Positions 23,700 through 33,711 of a DNA stretch of 64,000 nt are shown here, piece after piece; the first letter of the stretch is position 1, and every line of letters starts with the position of its first letter. The translations under genes and the position numbers were made by a program. The notes beneath the pieces are model-generated. The model was not told where the DNA came from and did not search any database. It saw nothing but the letters and a program-made list of their open reading frames with translations. Origin of the DNA: Gracilaria gracilis (lineage: Eukaryota > Rhodophyta > Florideophyceae > Gracilariales > Gracilariaceae); NCBI GenBank assembly GCA_030374805.1, contig JARGSG010000203.1, positions 706,734 to 770,733 on the forward strand. The letters run 5' to 3'.

Positions 23700-25400
23700 A
23701 TATCACGCACTCCTGAAAGGAAAGTATCTACTGCACCTTCAAGGACGTTTTCTTCTTGCGCTGAAGACGCTTTGCTTTCCCGCTCCTATTCTTGCTTTTC
23801 CCCTCCCGGCGCGTAACGGCAACGACACGGCGCACTTCCATAGTACGCTCGAAGGACGCGGAGGCACCAACGCCACACTTAATCGACTCACCTCATGGCC
23901 TCAGCGGATACTGCTCAACAGCGTCAAGAACCTTGCAACACAACACAACAGCAACACTTGAAGTCTTCAAACAATGCTAATCAAAACAATCGAGCACCTG
24001 CAGTCATCAAGTGCTACCACTTTCCACGATTCGGTGAGGGAATCGTATGCCTTTCGATAAGGAATACCACTGTTCCACAGACCTTGGACGGTAAGAGCAT
24101 TAGCCAGTCCCGGGCCACTCAGAGAGTTAAAATCTATCTGTTGGCAGCCTAAGAAAGGCTCATCATGATTATGGCCGTAGAAATAACCACCTTCTAGGCA
24201 ACAGACGCTAAGCTCGCCCTCCATCACCAAGGTACATACCAGCGTAAACAGTCCGACGCTCGTCGTCACCAATGTCTTTGTACAGGCAGTAACGGCGCGC
24301 CTTATCATGGTCACGCTGATTTTTCAAGCGTATCTGATACCAAGGTCAAATTGCCACATCACGTAACTCGTCAAGCTGCGAGACACGGATGGTCGGATGA
24401 TCATAATCCATTTTTTCAACCATATACCGCTCTAGACGCCCCTTATCCACGATGGACACATGCCGGATTGAAGCTATGTTCCACTTCTCTTGCAGATACG
24501 TGTAGCGAACGTGCGTCCTTTTTGACAACAAAATAAGTTTTTTGGCCGCACAGTGCTTACGAATCTTTGAAATACGGCCCTTAACAATATCGGGGTAGCC
24601 CTGCTGACTTTTATGTCTCATATTTTGCGAAAAACTTTCGAGAGATATTCAATTCCGATAAAATCGTAGGCTGACGCTATTCGTCTTTAACTCGTTCTCT
24701 GCGATCACGCAATAAATTTCTTTTCGGCTTGCGACACAGCTCAAGGAACCATCATGGACCCGAAAAATGACACGAATAGCCCGCGACTTGTTTTTCAACA
24801 TTTTTGCTCTTTATATAACTCAAACAATTGCACAAAAAATCAGTAATCAGCATCATACGTTCTCTGCGTCGCCCGACTTTCAAGCTACAGTAATGTATAT
24901 AGACTTAGAAACCCATTAGTGGGCGCGCGCGACAAAGACAACCAAGCAAAAACCCAGCGGTAGCTATGCGAGCCTAGTTGGGCAAAGAGACGGGAAGGTG
25001 CATGCGCGTTATCGTGCCTCATGATATGAAATACAGGTTTTTGCTCTAGAATGAATTTTAGAGCAAGCAATTGGGGGAGAGAGGGGGGTGTACAAAGCTG
25101 AAGATCAAATATCATTTTATGAAGACTGTCATACTAAAGACGTTGCCATAGATAAAAGCAATACTCAGTGTTCCGTGGCATTTATAGCCACGTTGCAAGA
25201 ATAATGAGATATAAAGAAATGTTGAGAAAGAGAGGGCGCAACGCGGGGCTGGGTGGGAAACGAGAAATAGACATACCACGTCGTACTGATGTGTTGAGTG
25301 ACCACAATGCCACATAAGTAGTCCCAGCACATTTGGACGGTCGGTATACTGATTGTACAATTCAGACACTCCCTGCTTCTCGAGAGATCTCCAAATCTAT
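23700..25400. other. No confident gene; possible retroelement debris
   Basis: A plus-strand ORF at 23895-24152 starts MASADTAQQRQEPC and has a Gln/Asn-rich, Gag-like N-terminus, then degenerates. Nothing in 24152-25360 carries a recognisable motif. The left terminal region of the DIRS-like element may lie in the last part. Confidence 0.35.
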
Positions 25401-25429
25401 ACACATATGTACAGTTACGTGAAGATCCA

Positions 25430-26905
25430 AAATAATGGGAGGTTGGTCAGGCGCCCGGGCGCATATGTCCAAAAAACCAATGAGAAGCGGCTGTGACTGA
25501 GATACGTGAATCAAAGTAAATCGCAAACATATTTTCCGTCTGCCAATCCATGCGCTGCATGATCCAAATTCGCGAGAATCCCAGACAGAGTAGTTCGTTG
25601 AAGCCCCGATTCGGGGGCTGTGAGATGCATAGTAGCAGCCGCAAGGAGCCAGCCTGCCGAGCCGGCGTAGAACAGTATCTACTGCGGTTGAAAGCCGCAT
25701 AGGACGCAGTTCATTTTGAGAGAAAAACTGAAATAGTGGTCTCATCGCCGCCCACTTACGGAACAGCGCAATTGGCGATGAGTTGCTGTCCCACATCCCG
25801 GAGTGAGGGAGACGCAGCAGAAGAGGTCGTCTTTGTGATGCCGCACCAGTACCTTTCCGGCGTAAAAATTGTACTACGAGGCATTCATCCTCCCATTAAA
25901 TATCCGATGGTTGCACGGCTAGATGGAACGGACCTGGAACAGGGAGGCAAATACAACCATGGCACACGCAAGAGTGTCCTTGGCATCCATTGTGTTCAGT
26001 CCATATTCGAGCACGCGTCTCATCAACCCAGCGGGCATTCCAATCCTGGTTTGAGTCCCTGGAGACCTGTCATGTTCGCGTCTGGCGTACGCCGTCACCA
26101 AAGCCCGAACTAACGGTGTAGTAGATGGTGACGGTAAGTGATGAAGAGTGTGATACCGTGACACCGCTGATAAATACTGTGGCAGTGACGTGGCATCAAC
26201 GCGGCCCTCTAACGAGAGGTATCCAATGTAAGCCAATACGTCGCCCTCAGTGGCTGGCAAAGGGCAGCGGTCGTTTTCATCACAGAAACGCAAACACCTG
26301 GAGATCTGGGACGCACGGTTCTTCCACGTTGCATCAGACCAACCGTAATTTGCCAGAAGCCGCGCAGCTTCTTCGGCTCCTCCTGTAGCCAAACCTGCCC
26401 CTGCTCGTGCAAGCACGCTTGCCTGAATGCCCGACTTCCAAGAATCAGTCAGTTCCTGATTGCGAGAGCGAGGCCACAGCGTGGGTTCAACAATTTGCCG
26501 CTGGGGCTGTATAGTACGGAACTGCCCACGTCCTCGTCGAGGTACACCATGAGAGAGCGCCAACCGACCAATCGCGCGAACCAGGGCTGCGCAAGCCAAT
26601 TCGGCGCTATCAGGATTCCCTTGGCCTGTTCGGCTTCTATCTTCCGAGTCACGAGCGGTAGGAGGCCGAAAGGTGGCGCCCATAGTCTCGCGCGGCCGTC
26701 CGACCATGGGCGGTGCAGTTCTTCGCGGAGGTATCTGCGACGCGCCCGATACGGCTCTTTCAAAGGCCGTAGCCTGAAAGCTACCTCGTCCAGGCCATGC
26801 TCGCGGCGTATTGATTGGATGAATGCGTCCGTAGCTCTGATATCCCCCGGATCCCATGTGCGGGACAGTCGGTCGGCGAACCTGTTGACCGCTGTAGGAA
26901 TCCAC
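25430..26905 (-). pseudogene. DIRS-like tyrosine recombinase, frameshifted
   Basis: The 328-codon frame 25919-26905 ends with a core-binding domain (TWKNRASQISRCLRFCDEN ... DVLAYIGYLSLEGRVDATSL ... YLSAVSRYHTLHHLPSPS) and reaches FASLFQVRS, likely the first catalytic Arg. After a break, HSPRIGASTNY near 25595-25630 gives the HxxR pair. In a further frame MDWQTENMFAIYFDSRIS (about 25500-25555) gives the Tyr nucleophile in AIYFDSR. All catalytic landmarks exist but in three frames. In intact elements the enzyme integrates circular cDNA without making target duplications. Confidence 0.75.
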
Positions 26906-27130
26906 CGCGACTCCAGTTCCACCCCCAGGACCCCGAGGAAAACTCGAAGTTTGCGGAACACGCTCATCATCGCGGGGGAGGCCGCTACCATCGCGTTGAT
27001 CCCTACCACCACTGCCTGATTGTCCTCGCGAAGTAGCACCTTGCGGACCGCTGGGCTCGAGACGTAGTCTGAGAAGTGCCGGTGCAACAGAAGGCGTACT
27101 GCAGGTAGCTCTCGGACTGTGATGGACTGC
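26449..27130 (-). pseudogene. DIRS-like RNase H and C-terminal domain
   Basis: The continuation of the previous protein in another frame. It shows VRELPAVRLLL (the RNase H Glu), VLLREDNQAVVVGIN (an Asp of the active site), ELESRWIPTAVNRFADRLSR (the W....N..AD.LSR end) and then DIRATDAFIQSI and LWAPPFGLLPLVTRKIEAEQ, typical of the domain after RNase H in DIRS elements. It overlaps the recombinase frame by about 450 bases, as overlapping ORFs do in DIRS elements. Confidence 0.75.
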
Positions 27131-27157
27131 GCGTGGTCTTGAGCTGTCTAGAAACCT

Positions 27158-28492
27158 TTAACCTCCCACAAACCCGGGATACCAGGTTCCATATTGGGGC
27201 CCAAGGTCCCCCCCGTACCCCACTTCCACCGCGTCGGCATGAATGCAAAGATCGTTTGAAACCCGATGCATATCTCTCCCTTCTCCACGGGCAAGTGCCC
27301 TCCAGTAGCGCAAGTCCCGAAGGGACTGCCGCGTCAGGCGTACGCGCGCGGTGGATGTCGTTCGCTCCTCGGTTCCAGGGTCCCCAGACGTAGCGATTGT
27401 CTCGCTCTGCCCCGTTCCACACTTCCGGCGCCCATTGAGGGCCATGTCGCAATAGATGGACCGTGTGTAAAAGCGAGGTAAAGGCAGTGCCAGCGACAGT
27501 GACACGCAGACACCGCAGAAGGTGGGGAGGAGTGAGGTTGCCACCAACCGTCGGTTGCGCTGGGCAGTGAGTAAAATCTTCTTGGCCAGGCGTTGCACAC
27601 GCTGCACCTTCTCGTCCTTTATGTATATTTTCATGCGCTGCATATCGATAAGCATACCCAAGTGTGCGATGTGGCTCGATCCATCCCAACAACCCTTTGA
27701 AGGGTGTCGCACTATGCCCAGGCGGGCGAAGAGGGCGGAGAGTCGCTCGCGAGCGGCGTGGAAATCCAGTGAGGTTGCCGGTCGAGTGCCTGGCGAAGGT
27801 GCAACCAAGAAATCGTCTAAATATGGCAAAAGGCGATAACCGAAAACGTTGCGGATGTGTCGAACCATTATTCGCATCATCTTCGTGAACCACAGAGCTG
27901 AGCGTCCCCATCCAAATGGTAGAGCTATACAGCGGTAATACTGGCCTCCGTAACGACAGACGAAATGGTCTCGCATGTGCGGGTGGAGGTACATGTGACG
28001 GTATCCTCCTTTCACGTCCAAAGACATCAGCTCTTCGCCCTGCTGTAGACCTAGGGCAAACGGGGGCAGAGTCTCCATACGTACTGAACCCTTCGGCCAC
28101 TGCATGCTCTGTTGGTGGAGGTTGATCACGAAGCGTCCCTTTCTCCCACTTCCCTCGCCGGTCCATGTGGTGAAGGCAGACGAGATCATAGGCCCACGAG
28201 CCAAGCAAGACTGGGCGTAGCTTTGCGAAACTTCCTCGTATACTCCAGCCCGAATCCCGTCGTTGAGGTCGGCCACAGCGAATGCCCTGTCTTTCTCGGT
28301 TTGGGGGATGTCCCTGAGCTCGATGCCCTGAGCAAACGGCTTTGTAGGCAAATCTCGAATGCCGAACCGGATAGCTCGCACCATGAACTCCGAAGCCCCG
28401 ATAAACCGCAAAGCGCTGGCCCGTCGGGACGTTCTCCGCCACAAAGGTTCTCCCCCAGAACACTCTGCAGCGCTTCTCTGTCCTTGCACCAT
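27158..28492 (-). CDS. DIRS-like reverse transcriptase
   Basis: An open frame of 444 codons, with its start within the element unresolved. It carries the reverse transcriptase core in order: GRFVINLHQQSMQW (the R.v.nlr.lN region), LMSLDVKGGYRHMYLHP (first catalytic Asp), YYRCIALPFGWGRSALWF (the F.pFGl..aP.wFtk region) and RLLPYLDDFLVAPS (the YLDD box). IAHLGMLIDMQRMKIYI and thumb sequence follow. It would copy element RNA to DNA. The frame stops at 27158 and RNase H resumes in another frame about 30 bases on, so the polyprotein is frameshifted. A 603-codon frame overlapping it (27003-28814) is a shadow. Confidence 0.8.
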   Translation of the reverse strand: MVQGQRSAAECSGGEPLWRRTSRRASALRFIGASEFMVRAIRFGIRDLPTKPFAQGIELRDIPQTEKDRAFAVADLNDGIRAGVYEEVSQSYAQSCLARGPMISSAFTTWTGEGSGRKGRFVINLHQQSMQWPKGSVRMETLPPFALGLQQGEELMSLDVKGGYRHMYLHPHMRDHFVCRYGGQYYRCIALPFGWGRSALWFTKMMRIMVRHIRNVFGYRLLPYLDDFLVAPSPGTRPATSLDFHAARERLSALFARLGIVRHPSKGCWDGSSHIAHLGMLIDMQRMKIYIKDEKVQRVQRLAKKILLTAQRNRRLVATSLLPTFCGVCVSLSLALPLPRFYTRSIYCDMALNGRRKCGTGQSETIATSGDPGTEERTTSTARVRLTRQSLRDLRYWRALARGEGRDMHRVSNDLCIHADAVEVGYGGDLGPQYGTWYPGFVGG

Positions 28493-28722
28493 TATTCGCT
28501 TGGGGCAGAGCCATGCCCGCCCTTACCTTTTTGAGATCTCTCAATTCGGGCTTTAGCCAGTTGCTTCGCAGCTTCGACTTCCAGTTTTGCACTGAGAGCC
28601 TCCCTTGCGGAGTGGTAGGAGTTCGAAAACACTGCATCATGTCCCTGTTTGACGAGAAAAGACATCTGGTGAGCCGTCTCCATACCTTGCTCTGTGATAT
28701 CACGAAAGTATTGTGCACGCAT
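28492..28722 (-). pseudogene. DIRS-like element: Gag-like C-terminal fragment
   Basis: A helical, charged frame (MRAQYFRDITEQGMETAHQ ... AKLEVEAAKQLAKARIER) ending just where the reverse transcriptase frame opens. Its position before reverse transcriptase suggests it is the end of the first ORF. No zinc finger is visible, and the assignment is positional. Confidence 0.4.
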
Positions 28723-28835
28723 GGAGAGCACTTCAAGTGATGCCTTGAATGAGTCCTCTGAAGGACAACACTCCTTGGAGGCGATTTGAGGTACTTAGTT
28801 AATTTCCGCATCATGCGTTAGTAGATATATATGAG

Positions 28836-30088
28836 CTACACCGATATTAGCGTGTCGCCGCGCTGAGGTAATTTCCACACATGTACACGTGGATTGCATG
28901 GCTCGAGGCGCCGCTTAGCGGGTGTAAATAGCACACGTGTAGCACGGATATGCCAGAGGCAGTGCATCCAGCATTGCTGTATTAATTTAGATATTTTATA
29001 AATTATTTTGCCCGGCGCACCCACTGTCAGTGGCGCGCCGAGCTCAGTACTTAGAGGGTTTAGCACCGCTCTCCCAAGTAAACTGCCCCTTGCCAAGCAA
29101 GGGCTTCCTGGCTCTAACTATCACGCCTTCGCGGATTGTTCACATCCAAGTGGAGTGACGACTGCGTTGTTCACGTATAGTTACCCACCCTTGTGGCGCT
29201 CAGAGTATAACCACTATTTGTGTGTCTCGTTCCTAACTATTGTCGTATACTGGCCCCTGTATTGGGTTTGCTTTATTCTCTCTCTCTGTTTTCCCCACTC
29301 TGGTGGTTTGCTTTCTCCCTTTTTTGGGTTTGCCTTTCTGCCCTGTTCTCAGTGGCCCGTTTCCGTCATCTTGTCGTTCCCGTGCTACTCTCTTTCGAGA
29401 ACTCTTCTCGTGATCGTGTGAACACGTAGATCTCTACCGACTTTTAATCAGCCTAACGCTCCAACGCTTGTCGTGACGGTTTGACCTCGGATTAACACCC
29501 GGCTTAGCTGTGTCATTCCCTGAGTGCTCCGTTCGCTGTGCTGCCCTGTAGGGGGGAAGATTCCGAACGTCTTTGTGAGCCTGCGCTTTTCCCTCCAAAA
29601 GCGTTGCTTCACATCCTCAGTCAGCACAAGGAGCCTTCCGAACTGCTCAATGTTTTCCAAACTCGTGGGCAAGAGTAAAAGAGTTGCTAGGCTCGTTTCA
29701 GTCTATACACCAGCAATGTGCAAATACTTTCATTCTATAGCAGATTGCAGAATCTCAATTTTTAAAAAAGCAAAGAAAACATCGATCGGGGGTTTGAAAT
29801 AACCGTAATGCGTGATGAACACATGCGGCTCACACTCAAAGATGCTTTCTTATTTGACCAACTTTGCGGCGTTGAGGTCGCCCATGACTGCCGCAGAACT
29901 GTGTTTTGTAGATTTGGCTGTCCCTCACGCTAGACGCACCAAAGATGCAGCACCATCGGAGGCTGCAAAAGTGTTTGCTAAAGCAGAAGCCGCCGGGGCG
30001 TCCATATTGGTGTTATCAGCAATCGCGCTTTGTTCGCGCAGATATCGAAGATGTCGCCGCCCTGAGATATGTGCGTGGGCGTACATAA
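28836..30088. other. No confident gene; short hairpin near 29013-29040
   Basis: GGCGCACCCACTG and CAGTGGCGCGCC face each other around 29013-29040 and can form an imperfect hairpin. A plus-strand ORF at 29008-29421 is hydrophobic but compositionally odd (many Phe, Tyr, Leu, Ser) and starts within this hairpin. A second ORF at 29812-30126 runs into the MITE. I support neither as a gene. Confidence 0.4.
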
Positions 30089-30385
30089 GGGCATCCCCAC
30101 CGGTATGCGCAAAGCCTATACTCTAGAACTGGTTGGTCCGTGCGGGGCGCTACAGGGGCACACGTGTAGCGGAATCTGGCCAAAGCCGAGGGATCCACCC
30201 CAAAAGTGTTGTCGTTTAGTCCGATTTCCCTAAAAAATCAATCAAAACAATTGTTTTAGGACGGCGTTTGCACTATGTTTTGACAGCGTATACACGTCAT
30301 CGTACGTGGTGTCACCCCCGATCCTAAAACTCACCGGCTACTACTTTAGGGGTTGGTCGTGGTCTAACCGGTGGGGATGCCCTAA
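30086..30385. mobile_element. PIF/Harbinger-like MITE with TAA target duplication
   Basis: 30089-30382 begins GGGCATCCCCACCGGT and ends with its exact reverse complement (16-bp inverted repeats). Both sides carry TAA (30086-30088 and 30383-30385). A 3-bp TWA duplication plus a GGGCATC-type terminus is the hallmark of PIF/Harbinger (Tourist-like) elements. The 294-bp interior has no ORF of note, so it would depend on a transposase elsewhere. Confidence 0.85.
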
Positions 30386-32007
30386 TGTAACGTGAATTAT
30401 GCATCATAGTTCGTCAATAAGTCCTCACTAAAAAAACCGTAGAACGTTAGAAATCTGTAAGAAGTTTTACATTTCGCGTATGAGATGTGTACGTAATCGT
30501 GTATGTGCCCATGGGAAAACTGGATAAGAACTAAGACACAACTTACGAGTTGTGTTTGGGAGCAATCTTTTTTGCGAAGTTAGTACGAAGTAAAGAAGAC
30601 ACTAGGATTCCTTTCGAAAAACAGGGTTTTATTATTTTGTAGTGCAGCAATTGTGTGACGGTCAAAAGACTGTACAACCTTAGCCGCTAAGCAATGAGAA
30701 GTTATTTATGTTTCAAAACTTTAGTTTTATGTTGTTTTGAGCTGTTTTTTCAATTTTCAAACGTCGTATATTACAGTACTACGTGCGTGTAGTAGTTCTC
30801 TTTGAGGATACCTTGTAGAACTCCGAATGTACTCTGAACTCCGTTTTGGATGTGCCTAGAAAACCTCTGATGCTAAGAAGAACTCTATGAGAACTATAGG
30901 AACTCTTAGTGTCCTAGTTGCGATCTTGGATGAAACAGAGTTGCCTCTCCAAATGCCTGACAGGAGAAGCATCTGGTGACAGTTTCGGGGTTTTAGAAAT
31001 TCCATTCTATTTTGTGCAGAGGTGCCTTAAAGGGGCAAACACTCAAAACCGGTATAAAGCCTTCACAAAAAGCATGTCCTATGGAGAAAGCCTGCCTTCT
31101 CAAATGTTCTTGCTTTATTGCGTCTTTCCCGCTTCTCCCGGAAGGGAAAATATCGAGATTTTCCCTCACTTGAGAGAAAATATCGATATCTTTCCGTCCG
31201 AAACGATATTTCCCTGAGAACCAGGCGACAACATGAAAATTCGTACCCGGAAGAGAATACTTCCGGGTCCCCGACCAGGGTTAAGCAAAAGTAGTGCATT
31301 TCCCGCACGTCCCTGGCCTTCGTGTCGCTTTTCTATGTTTGTCACCACTTGCGTGATTGCTTGCCGCTATCCAAAAATGACGTCTGCACTATTACAGGAA
31401 CTTCTTACAAAAAAACTGATATCTAACGTAACAAATATTGATACATCTAACGATCAACCATTGCGACTACTCTCGCGAAGGATACAATACTTCTACAGTT
31501 TGGGCTGCGCGGAGATTGGAAACTGCGTGAAAAAGGTAGCGTTCGGTGAAGGAGGGAGCAAGATCCTGAGGGGGTAGGTGGATGAAGCGTTTTGGGTTTT
31601 GGGATTGGGAGAAAGGAGGCGAAGGGACAACGGTGCCTGATGAGGGCCGCGGAGTTCCGTACGTTAGAGTATCTGTGGATGGATACGTTGCTCTTTGTAG
31701 GTGTTTGGACGAAACCGCTTGAGCGTGGGAGATAAGAAACGGGAAGGCGGAGATTGAGAGTAGGGGTAAGGAGCTCATGATCAGGAGATTGGAGTTGGCT
31801 TCTGTCGCGGTCAGAGGATTGGACGATTTGGCGTTGGACAGCGAGAGCGGCGCGCTGCTGCTAGATAGAGGCACTGCGCGGGCACGGCGACTGCGTGGTG
31901 TGCGTGGTGACGTGGGTGGCGATGAGCGTGGACGGCAGCTGCGCGTCGTTGGGGTTGGACGACTGGAAGGTGTGCGTGTGGGGCACGCAAGGTGGAGTCG
32001 CCGTGTA
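30386..32007. other. No confident gene
   Basis: AT-rich to 31100. Near 31143-31215 facing AGGGAAAATATCG and CGATATTTCCCT units can pair. A minus ORF 31467-32096 (209 codons) is low-complexity Ser/Thr/Pro/Arg and starts inside the downstream SINE, so I do not call it. Confidence 0.45.
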
Positions 32008-32191
32008 GCTGCTTTCAGCTGCAGCTGCCGGTCACAGAGGGTCACCGTCACACTTCCGGCGGTGTTGCTCGGGGTCACCACACCGTGAGTGGCCATAGCT
32101 CAATCGGTAACCGCCTTCATGTGCTTTTTTTGGGGACCGGGGTTCGTGGTTCGAATCCCGGCCCTGCCGCTCTTTCCCCCAGTTCACTACA
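32008..32191 (+). repeat. tRNA-derived SINE, copy 1
   Basis: Contains an RNA polymerase III A box TAGCTCAATCGG (32096-32107) and B box GGTTCGAATCC (32148-32158), 40 bases apart. Similarity to 48423-48605 extends from a CAGCTGCAGCTG start through both boxes to AGTTCACTACA. The tRNA fold is not intact, since the acceptor ends do not pair, so this is a dispersed tRNA-related repeat and not a tRNA gene. Confidence 0.75.
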
Positions 32192-32773
32192 CGCCGTTCG
32201 CCTTGACTACGCGCTTTTCTGGGTTTAGAAAACAATAAACCAGCAAGTTCTCTCGCTCTGGCCGGAAGAAATATAAAACTGCAGAGACTCAGCATGTAGA
32301 TCGAGCTCCTGTTTACGAACAGCTCAAATGCCAGTTGGACACACACTTCATCAATTCCAAACCAAAGGACAGCGTGCTAAAATTGATTAGCACTATAAAA
32401 AAAATATGCCTTCGAAAGTAGATTCAGATATTGAAATTGGTGAGGTCAGTCCGACACACCATTGGTTCCATAATCATGTAAGCGATCAAACAAACTCCAG
32501 ATATGTGTGAAACAACTTCATCTTAGTTCACTTGTCCCAATAGATTTCTCCATGTTCAGATTCTGGTATTCTGGGACCTTCGGATCAGTTGCTTCGGTCA
32601 AGCCACTTTCTAGAAGCGGCCTCGGTTCATCATGCGGCTTCCCATCCTTCTCATACTCTCGCCAATCCTTTCCATAGGGGACTTATCCCTGCATCCACCC
32701 AAGAAGCATTTGGTGTTAGATAATAGTTAAGAAGTAAACCTTTTCAAGTACAAAACAAATGGAATGATAAAAC

Positions 32774-33706
32774 TTACAGTTGCCAAGTTCGAATATACAT
32801 CACCTCGAAATCGCCGTAGTTGTCATCAGCGCTGGGGTCTTCAATCCATCTAAAGTACTCGCGATCAAACTGCACCCGCATCTGCGCATTACGAAATTCC
32901 CCGCCATGATTCAGATTCCTCACCAATTCGTCGTTCAAATACCAACAAACTTTTTCCTTGGTCCATAGAAGGCCCACTTTTATGAACTTTTCTCTGCTCA
33001 GATCCCTGTCCGAAATCACCCACTTTGAGTTCTCGTGGTCCGTGCGTCTGTTTCCATTCTTTTCAAAACTATGGACGTTCATCAAATATTGATGGCTCAA
33101 TGGTGTGCCTCTATTACGAATCAAACCAGTGCTGTACTCAAAGGCATCAATCTCACGTTCTCGACCGCCTATTTCTTTCAGCCAAAACGCACTGGATAAC
33201 GTAGAATCTCCGAGCTTGACAACGGTCTCAAAGTATCCATACGTGATAGTATCGACGCTCCTAACAAATGATCCTGTATAAAACTTTTGCTCGTTACTCA
33301 TCCTTGAGTTAATTGCAGCTCGGTTACCTCTCTCAAAAACCCTTAGGAAGCCATCGGTAGGGGCATCGTGCTCACGAACCTGCAACACCATGGATCTTCC
33401 GTTATACAATACATTGTTCATATCAAAAACGGCTGGGAATCGTCCTTGCCAGTGATTTCTGGTGGTCCACCTCTGTAGTTGGCGCATAGGCACGATCTCA
33501 GTGTTACTTTCTCTGTTGAATTCCGAAGAAAAGTCATAATTCTTTCTCCATTTTTTTCCGGATGGCGCTTCGTTCAAAATGTAGTTCGGTGGGGGGTCGC
33601 TGTGGCCGTTTGGATCATTCGGATTGATCTGCAATGTTGGAAGAGATATGCGGGAGGGTAAGTTTCCCACATCTCTCCAGTTCGGAGGAAACCTTCTTTC
33701 AGACAT
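32774..33706 (-). CDS. GH16 family beta-galactanase (kappa-carrageenase-like)
   Basis: A 310-aa protein. SGKKWRKNYDFSSEFN and HWQGRFPAVFDMNNV are the N-terminal strands seen in kappa-carrageenase-type GH16, and the catalytic box is EIDAFE (ExDxxE: nucleophile, assisting Asp, acid/base), about residues 180-190. TKEKVCWYLNDELV is the later conserved W.....V.WY.dg..v strand. Known members cut beta-1,4 links of carrageenan, agar or porphyran. A role in wall galactan remodelling is inferred. The ATG at 33706 gives no signal peptide, although a secreted enzyme is expected. GTAAGTATG just over the ATG (33703-33711) is a perfect donor-like site, so this ATG could lie in an intron with the true first exon upstream, but I could not build an exon that joins cleanly in phase. 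Confidence 0.85.
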   Translation of the reverse strand: MSERRFPPNWRDVGNLPSRISLPTLQINPNDPNGHSDPPPNYILNEAPSGKKWRKNYDFSSEFNRESNTEIVPMRQLQRWTTRNHWQGRFPAVFDMNNVLYNGRSMVLQVREHDAPTDGFLRVFERGNRAAINSRMSNEQKFYTGSFVRSVDTITYGYFETVVKLGDSTLSSAFWLKEIGGREREIDAFEYSTGLIRNRGTPLSHQYLMNVHSFEKNGNRRTDHENSKWVISDRDLSREKFIKVGLLWTKEKVCWYLNDELVRNLNHGGEFRNAQMRVQFDREYFRWIEDPSADDNYGDFEVMYIRTWQL

Positions 33707-33711
33707 ACTTA

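Larger units (their letters stand above)
25430..28760 (-). mobile_element. DIRS-like tyrosine-recombinase retrotransposon, degenerate
   Basis: Minus-strand order is a Gag-like tail, reverse transcriptase, RNase H and tyrosine recombinase, with no integrase or LTRs, which defines the DIRS/Ngaro group. The reverse transcriptase and RNase H text is DIRS-type and not copia or gypsy. Terminal repeats and the internal complementary region were not identified, so the ends are approximate. Frameshifts in the reverse transcriptase to RNase H junction and in the recombinase mark this copy as inactive. Confidence 0.8.

Noticed and set aside
27003-28814. 603-codon minus-strand ORF
   Set aside because: It overlaps the reverse transcriptase frame, has Arg/Pro/His-biased composition and lacks motifs. 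The reverse transcriptase motifs are in the neighbouring frame, so this is a shadow.
31467-32096. 209-codon minus ORF rich in Ser/Thr/Pro
   Set aside because: Starts inside the SINE, is low-complexity and shows no domain or partner.
32096-32170. Possible tRNA gene
   Set aside because: A and B boxes are good, but acceptor arms do not pair, and the flanks repeat at 48.5 kb, so it is a SINE.
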